From contig JANMVT010000052.1 of the NCBI GenBank assembly GCA_031392945.1, positions 1 through 9,876 on the forward strand: a DNA stretch of 9,876 bases, given 5' to 3'. Made by a program: the position numbers and the translations under genes. Below are positions 6,878-9,876 of this stretch, piece after piece. Each line of letters begins with the position of its first letter. Position 1 is the first letter of the stretch. The notes beneath the pieces are model-generated. The model saw nothing but the letters and a program-made list of their open reading frames with translations, searched no databases and had not been told where the DNA came from. Source of the DNA: JANYCG01 sp031392945 (lineage in GTDB: Bacteria > Pseudomonadota > Gammaproteobacteria > Burkholderiales > Burkholderiaceae_C).

Positions 6878-7425
6878 ATGTGTGAAAAATCTAAGGAAGA
6901 AATCGACGCGACCAAAATAGCAATTGAGCGCTACCGAAATATTATTGGGTACCTACAGTACGAAAATAGCATGTACTGGACTCGCAGGGGCCTGATGTTG
7001 ATTGCCCATTCAACGCTTTTTGGCTTTCTCAGAGGGTACTGCAGGAAATTGGCCCAGAGCAGTCATGGTTCGACATCACACTGGCGGCCAGTGTAAGTAT
7101 TGTCGGCTTGCTTTTATCAATTCTGTGGGTCCGCTTGCTCGACGGTTCGCGTTGGTGGATCGAGCGATGGCATCAGGTTCTGCTCGTGTTGGAACCCACA
7201 GCGTATGGAACCATAGAGGTGTTTCGCGGGGTTGTTGGCGCATCTGCAGACAGCAGTCCACATCAACGAACACGAGGCGTTGCTAAGCAGCTTGCAGTAA
7301 GCTCCACGAGCGCTGCTAAACCCCCAGCACCACTAACTGATTCGCCCGCGCCTCAGGCACGCAGGCCAGCGCCATGCCTTGGTCCAGCGTCACAAAACGC
7401 GCATCGTGCGCCACGGCGAGCGTGA
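6878..7425 (+). pseudogene. Frameshifted small two-helix membrane protein gene
   Basis: ATG 6878 opens a frame that reads MCEKSKEEIDATKIAIERYR and then NIIGYLQYENSMYWTRRG, into a hydrophobic segment LMLIAHSTLFGF (about 39-50). It then turns into unlikely sequence and stops at 7096. From about 7021 the frame one base back reads on sensibly: LSQRVLQEIG, SWFDITLAAS, a second membrane segment SVSIVGLLLSILWVRLL, then DGSRWWIERWHQVLLVLEP and GTIEVFRG. One missing base in the five-T run at 7017-7021 would explain this. The restored protein would be cytoplasmic-helix, TM, short loop, TM, soluble tail. Its frame ends at 7425, but the part beyond about 7315 is antisense to vapC and has no natural look, so the original 3' end may have been lost. 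The first 80 bases are only about 39% GC by hand count, far below the neighbours. I do not recognise the family. Confidence 0.7.
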
Positions 7426-7750
7426 GCAAGTAGACGTCGGTGAGCTGCGTTGGGCGCACGGTGTAAGACCAGTCGATAGCCTTTGTAGTGGCGGTGTTTA
7501 CGTCATCAGCCCAAAATTCGTGCAGCGGGTTTTGCATCGCTTGCTTTAAGCCCGTCACGACTTGCTGCATCGGCAGCCGGTTTGGGTAACTGGGTTGCGA
7601 CAAGACGCGGATGCAGCCGTTCAGGGTAATTGGGCAACTGGCCCACCCTGCGTCACCATGGGTTTGCAGCCATTGGGCTGTCAAGCGGTGGTGGATGTGG
7701 CTGGCGTCCAGCAGGGCGATCAAGATGCTGGTGTCAAGCAGGGAGCGCAC
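7316..7750 (-). CDS. vapC: PIN-domain toxin, VapC-like
   Basis: A 144-residue PIN-domain protein and the likely toxin of a type II toxin-antitoxin pair; VapC toxins are metal-dependent RNases that cut tRNA or rRNA. The motif LLDTSILIALLD (4-15) holds the first acidic residue, Asp6, and is followed by HIHH (18-21). Later acidic residues are Asp105 in LTDVYLLTLA and Asp123 in VTLDQGMA. The central motif reads ITLNG (41-45), where many relatives have TENG or TQNG. So Leu43 stands where a catalytic Glu often lies. The start is a GTG at 7750: an in-frame TGA at 7762-7760 rules out anything longer. No clear Shine-Dalgarno is seen. It starts 43 bp after the antitoxin gene, so translation is probably not tightly coupled. 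Its 3' end is convergent with the broken membrane protein gene. Confidence 0.85.
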   Translation of the reverse strand: MRSLLDTSILIALLDASHIHHRLTAQWLQTHGDAGWASCPITLNGCIRVLSQPSYPNRLPMQQVVTGLKQAMQNPLHEFWADDVNTATTKAIDWSYTVRPTQLTDVYLLTLAVAHDARFVTLDQGMALACVPEARANQLVVLGV

Positions 7751-7793
7751 GGCGGGCCGTCAAACGTGAATCCACGGCCAAGCAAAGCGCCAG

Positions 7794-8057
7794 TCAGGCG
7801 CCAAGCTCGTCACGCAGTGCGCGGACCATGTCGTTGGTGACGATATTGCCGCCGCTGGTCAAAGGCGAAAAGCCATAGACGGGCTTGGGCTCGGACACCT
7901 TGTGTGCAGAGATGGGTGCATCGGAATACGGCAAGCCGATGGCGATGGCACGGCGCATTACGTCCGATATCACCCGTCCCGCAGTGGAGTGGCCTGACTG
8001 GGCCAGCGCCTTGGCGGCGGCGAGCACGTCTGCGTCAATGTCAAGTGTGGTGCGCAT
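7794..8057 (-). CDS. vapB: VapB-like ribbon-helix-helix antitoxin
   Basis: An 87-residue protein that matches VapB-type antitoxins. The N-terminal strand MRTTLDIDADVL and the helix pair AAAKALAQ...STAGRVISDVMRRAI (about 12-38) form a ribbon-helix-helix DNA-binding domain. The C-terminal part GFSPLTSGGNIVTNDMVRALRDE (62-84) is the toxin-neutralising tail seen in this group. It should bind and block the PIN toxin and, with it, repress its own promoter. The start ATG 8057 fits the short RHH N-terminus. The toxin gene follows after 43 bp. A palindrome at 8071-8088 upstream is a good candidate for its operator. Confidence 0.87.
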   Translation of the reverse strand: MRTTLDIDADVLAAAKALAQSGHSTAGRVISDVMRRAIAIGLPYSDAPISAHKVSEPKPVYGFSPLTSGGNIVTNDMVRALRDELGA

Positions 8058-8063
8058 GTGGTG

Positions 8064-8088
8064 ATTGTATCTGATGCATTGGCATCAG
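8064..8088 (-). promoter_or_regulatory. Candidate vapBC promoter and operator
   Basis: A perfect 7-bp inverted repeat, CTGATGC (8071-8077) and GCATCAG (8082-8088), with a 4-bp spacer, lies 13 bp upstream of the vapB start. On the minus strand it directly precedes TACAAT (8069-8064), a good -10 box, so the palindrome fills the spacer where a repressor would block RNA polymerase. RHH antitoxins typically autoregulate from such sites. The -35 is not convincing. Confidence 0.6.
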
Positions 8089-8226
8089 GTGCGAATTGTT
8101 TTAGTTATTCGGCCGACCAGCGATTCCCGAACCGTTGACTTGAAAATGACTTTTTCCGCCGCATTCCCAAGGGCCGATTTCAGCAAAAGCTGCTACAACT
8201 GCAATACTCAAGACAAAGGACCGTGA

Positions 8227-9162
8227 ATGGCAAACACTTTGGGATGGATTGGTTTGGGCCGCATGGGCGAGGCCATGGTCAAGCGCCTTTTGAAGGGCGG
8301 TTTCCCTGTCAGCGTGTGGAACCGCACGGGGTCCAAGGCCTTGCCGCTGGTAGACTATGGCGCGACGGTGGCCGCAAGCAAACAGGACCTGGCAAGCTGC
8401 GAAGTCGTCTTCACCATGGTCTCGACCACGGACGATCTCAAGGAGGTCTTGTTCGGTGCAGGCGGCCTGGTCGCAGGCAATGCCAAACCCAAAGTGGTGG
8501 TGGACAGCTCGTCCATCTCGCAGGAAGGCTCGGCCGAAATCCGCGCAGGCCTGGAAGCGCTGGGCGTGGCCTACCTGTGCACGCCCGTGTCGGGCAATGC
8601 CAAGGTGGCCAAGGCCGGTAAATTGCTGATGGTCTCCAGCGGCCCGCGTGCCTTGTATGACAAGGCCGAGCCCTACCTGCAAGCCATGGCGCGCAAGGTC
8701 ATGTGGGTGGGCGAGGGCGAACTGGCCCGCATCTGGAAAATCGCGCACAACACCATGTTTGGCGTGGTCATCCAGAACCTGTGCGAGATCACCGTGCTGG
8801 CTGAAAAAGCCGGTATCCCGCGCCACGTGTTTCTGGAATCCATCAACGACTCGGTTTTAGGGTCGATGTACACGCGTTACAAAACGCCGGTGCTGACCAA
8901 CCTCACGTTTGAACAGGTGACGTTCACGCCCAAATTGCTGCTCAAAGACATGGACCTTGGCATGGCCACGGCCAAGACCTATGGTGTTGCCATGCCCGCC
9001 GCAGCGGCCACGCGCGAGTCGGTCGCACGCATGGTGGCGAGATCGACGCTGGATGGCCATGACAACGTGGACTTTGCAATTTTGTTGCAAGAGACGGCCA
9101 GAGACTCGGGCCTGACCCTGGTGTCCGAGAACAAGGTGATAGACGACGGGCTGCAAGGTTGA
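8227..9162 (+). CDS. NAD(P)-dependent beta-hydroxyacid dehydrogenase family oxidoreductase
   Basis: A 311-residue member of the 3-hydroxyisobutyrate/6-phosphogluconate-type dehydrogenase family, which oxidises beta-hydroxyacids or reduces the matching aldehydes. Rossmann motif GLGRMG lies at 9-14, and WNRT (31-34) at the second strand suggests NADP(H) preference. The substrate motif is VDSSSIS (92-98) in place of the common DMSTIS, and the second motif is PVSGNAKVAKAGKL (120-133), where relatives have PVSGG. The catalytic lysine is Lys171 in KIAHN (171-175), and KDMDLGMA (240-247) is the usual late block. AAGGA (8216-8220) sits 6 bp before ATG 8227. The amidohydrolase gene starts 5 bp after its stop, which suggests one operon. 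The substrate is unknown; the changed motifs argue against plain 3-hydroxyisobutyrate dehydrogenase (MmsB). Confidence 0.88.
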   Translation: MANTLGWIGLGRMGEAMVKRLLKGGFPVSVWNRTGSKALPLVDYGATVAASKQDLASCEVVFTMVSTTDDLKEVLFGAGGLVAGNAKPKVVVDSSSISQEGSAEIRAGLEALGVAYLCTPVSGNAKVAKAGKLLMVSSGPRALYDKAEPYLQAMARKVMWVGEGELARIWKIAHNTMFGVVIQNLCEITVLAEKAGIPRHVFLESINDSVLGSMYTRYKTPVLTNLTFEQVTFTPKLLLKDMDLGMATAKTYGVAMPAAAATRESVARMVARSTLDGHDNVDFAILLQETARDSGLTLVSENKVIDDGLQG

Positions 9163-9167
9163 ACGCC

Positions 9168-9876
9168 ATGAAACGCACCCTGATCCGCAACGCCACCATC
9201 ATTACGATGGACACCCAGGGTGACCTGCCGCGCGGCGACATTCTGGTCAGTGGCGACAGCATCGTCGAGATTGCGCCGCACCTTGCGGCCGATGACGCCG
9301 AGCTCATCGATGCGGCGGGTTTCATTATCATCCCCGGCCTCATCAACGCCCACATGCACACCTGGCAGACGGCGCTACGTGGCCTGGCGGCGAACTGGAC
9401 GCTGCTGGAGTATTTCCAGAAAATGCATGCTGGTTTGGCGACAGTGTTCACGCCTGCGGACTTGAACATCGCGACGGAAGTCGGCGCATTGAACCAGTTG
9501 AATTGCGGCACCACCACCCTGGTGGACTGGTGCCACAACAACCCCACACCCGCGCACAACGACGCGGCGATTGAAGGGCTGACCAAGAGCGGCATCCGCG
9601 CCGCCTTCATGCACGGCACACCCAAGCCCGACCCCAAGCCGGGTCAGCAACCGTTCTGGGAAGTGCGGCACCCCCGTGCCGAGGTGGAACGGCTGTTGAA
9701 GCGGCATCAAGGCAACCCGCTGCTGAGTGTTCACGCCGCCGTGTTGGGCCCGCATTATTCGACAATGGATGTTGCCCTGCACGACTTTCGCATGGCCAAA
9801 GACCTGGGCCTGATCGCCTCGATGCACCAGGGCGGCGGCCCGGCCCGCACGCCCGACGGTTGGGAAAAGCTCGAAG
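9168..9876 (+). CDS. ATZ/TRZ-type amidohydrolase, C-terminus beyond window
   Basis: The first 236 residues of a metal-dependent amidohydrolase of the cytosine deaminase/ATZ-TRZ group; full proteins are usually about 450-480 residues. An N-terminal beta-sandwich begins MKRTLIRNATIITMD with GDILVSGDSIVEI (23-35). PGLINAHMHTWQTALRG (56-72) carries the metal ligands His62 and His64. NCGTTTLVDWCHN (112-124) is the typical next barrel block. His220 in SMHQGGG may be a further metal ligand, although the usual HxxE is not seen there. Relatives hydrolyse ring amines or amides of purines, pyrimidines or triazines; the substrate here is not known. The start ATG 9168 lies 5 bp after the dehydrogenase stop, and AAGG (9155-9158) overlaps the end of that gene. 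Co-transcription and translational coupling are likely. Confidence 0.88.
   Translation, partial: MKRTLIRNATIITMDTQGDLPRGDILVSGDSIVEIAPHLAADDAELIDAAGFIIIPGLINAHMHTWQTALRGLAANWTLLEYFQKMHAGLATVFTPADLNIATEVGALNQLNCGTTTLVDWCHNNPTPAHNDAAIEGLTKSGIRAAFMHGTPKPDPKPGQQPFWEVRHPRAEVERLLKRHQGNPLLSVHAAVLGPHYSTMDVALHDFRMAKDLGLIASMHQGGGPARTPDGWEKLE

Noticed and set aside
7010..7030. Programmed -1 ribosomal frameshift in the membrane protein gene
   Set aside because: The zero-frame codons (ACG CTT TTT GGC) do not form a standard slippery heptamer, and I see no clear downstream stem-loop. A single-base loss or sequencing error is simpler.
8191..8199. Possible extended -10 (TGCTACAAC) for the dehydrogenase operon
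   Set aside because: No acceptable -35 lies at a normal distance, and the hexamer match is modest, so I did not list it as a promoter.
8101..8826. 241-codon open frame on the minus strand upstream of vapB
   Set aside because: Most of it is antisense to the dehydrogenase gene, and the protein shows no known domain.

Overview
The protein families, the high GC content and one intergenic repeat type point to a betaproteobacterium of the order Burkholderiales, most likely family Comamonadaceae (a Rhodoferax- or Polaromonas-like organism). This rests on recognition by eye, not on a database search. The window looks chromosomal and mostly metabolic. I see no rRNA, tRNA, CRISPR array, prophage or insertion sequence.

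Layout. (1) 1-1388, minus strand: a MoxR-type AAA+ ATPase followed 14 bp later by a RimJ/RimL-type GNAT acetyltransferase that runs off the left edge. (2) 1525-2285, plus strand: a cytochrome c4 gene with a consensus -10 box and a strong hairpin terminator. (3) 2286-2367: an AT-rich stretch with a near-perfect 23-bp palindrome. (4) 2368-2805, minus: a DUF1841 protein. (5) 2973-4022, plus: a lipid-anchored alpha/beta hydrolase of unknown substrate. (6) 4119-6821, plus: pcaI, pcaJ and pcaF, which together carry out the last two steps of the beta-ketoadipate pathway. 3-Oxoadipate is activated with CoA from succinyl-CoA and then cleaved to acetyl-CoA and succinyl-CoA, which feed the TCA cycle. (7) 6878-7425, plus: a low-GC gene for a small two-helix membrane protein, broken by a -1 frameshift. 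(8) 7316-8057, minus: a vapBC-type toxin-antitoxin pair with a candidate operator palindrome upstream. (9) 8227-9876, plus: an NAD(P)-dependent beta-hydroxyacid dehydrogenase and, 5 bp later, an ATZ/TRZ-type amidohydrolase cut by the right edge.

The pca genes form a clear functional unit. The dehydrogenase and amidohydrolase are probably co-transcribed, but their substrates cannot be read from the sequence. The segment from about 6822 to 8100, with the broken low-GC gene and the toxin-antitoxin pair, looks like a small accessory patch between two metabolic operons.

I did not find a convincing undescribed multi-gene system. The points most worth a second look are a Comamonadaceae-type repeat that seems to sit in the pcaI-pcaJ gap and run into the pcaJ start codon, the frameshifted membrane protein gene and its junction with vapC, the VapC-like toxin with a leucine where related toxins often have an acidic residue, and the vapB operator palindrome.
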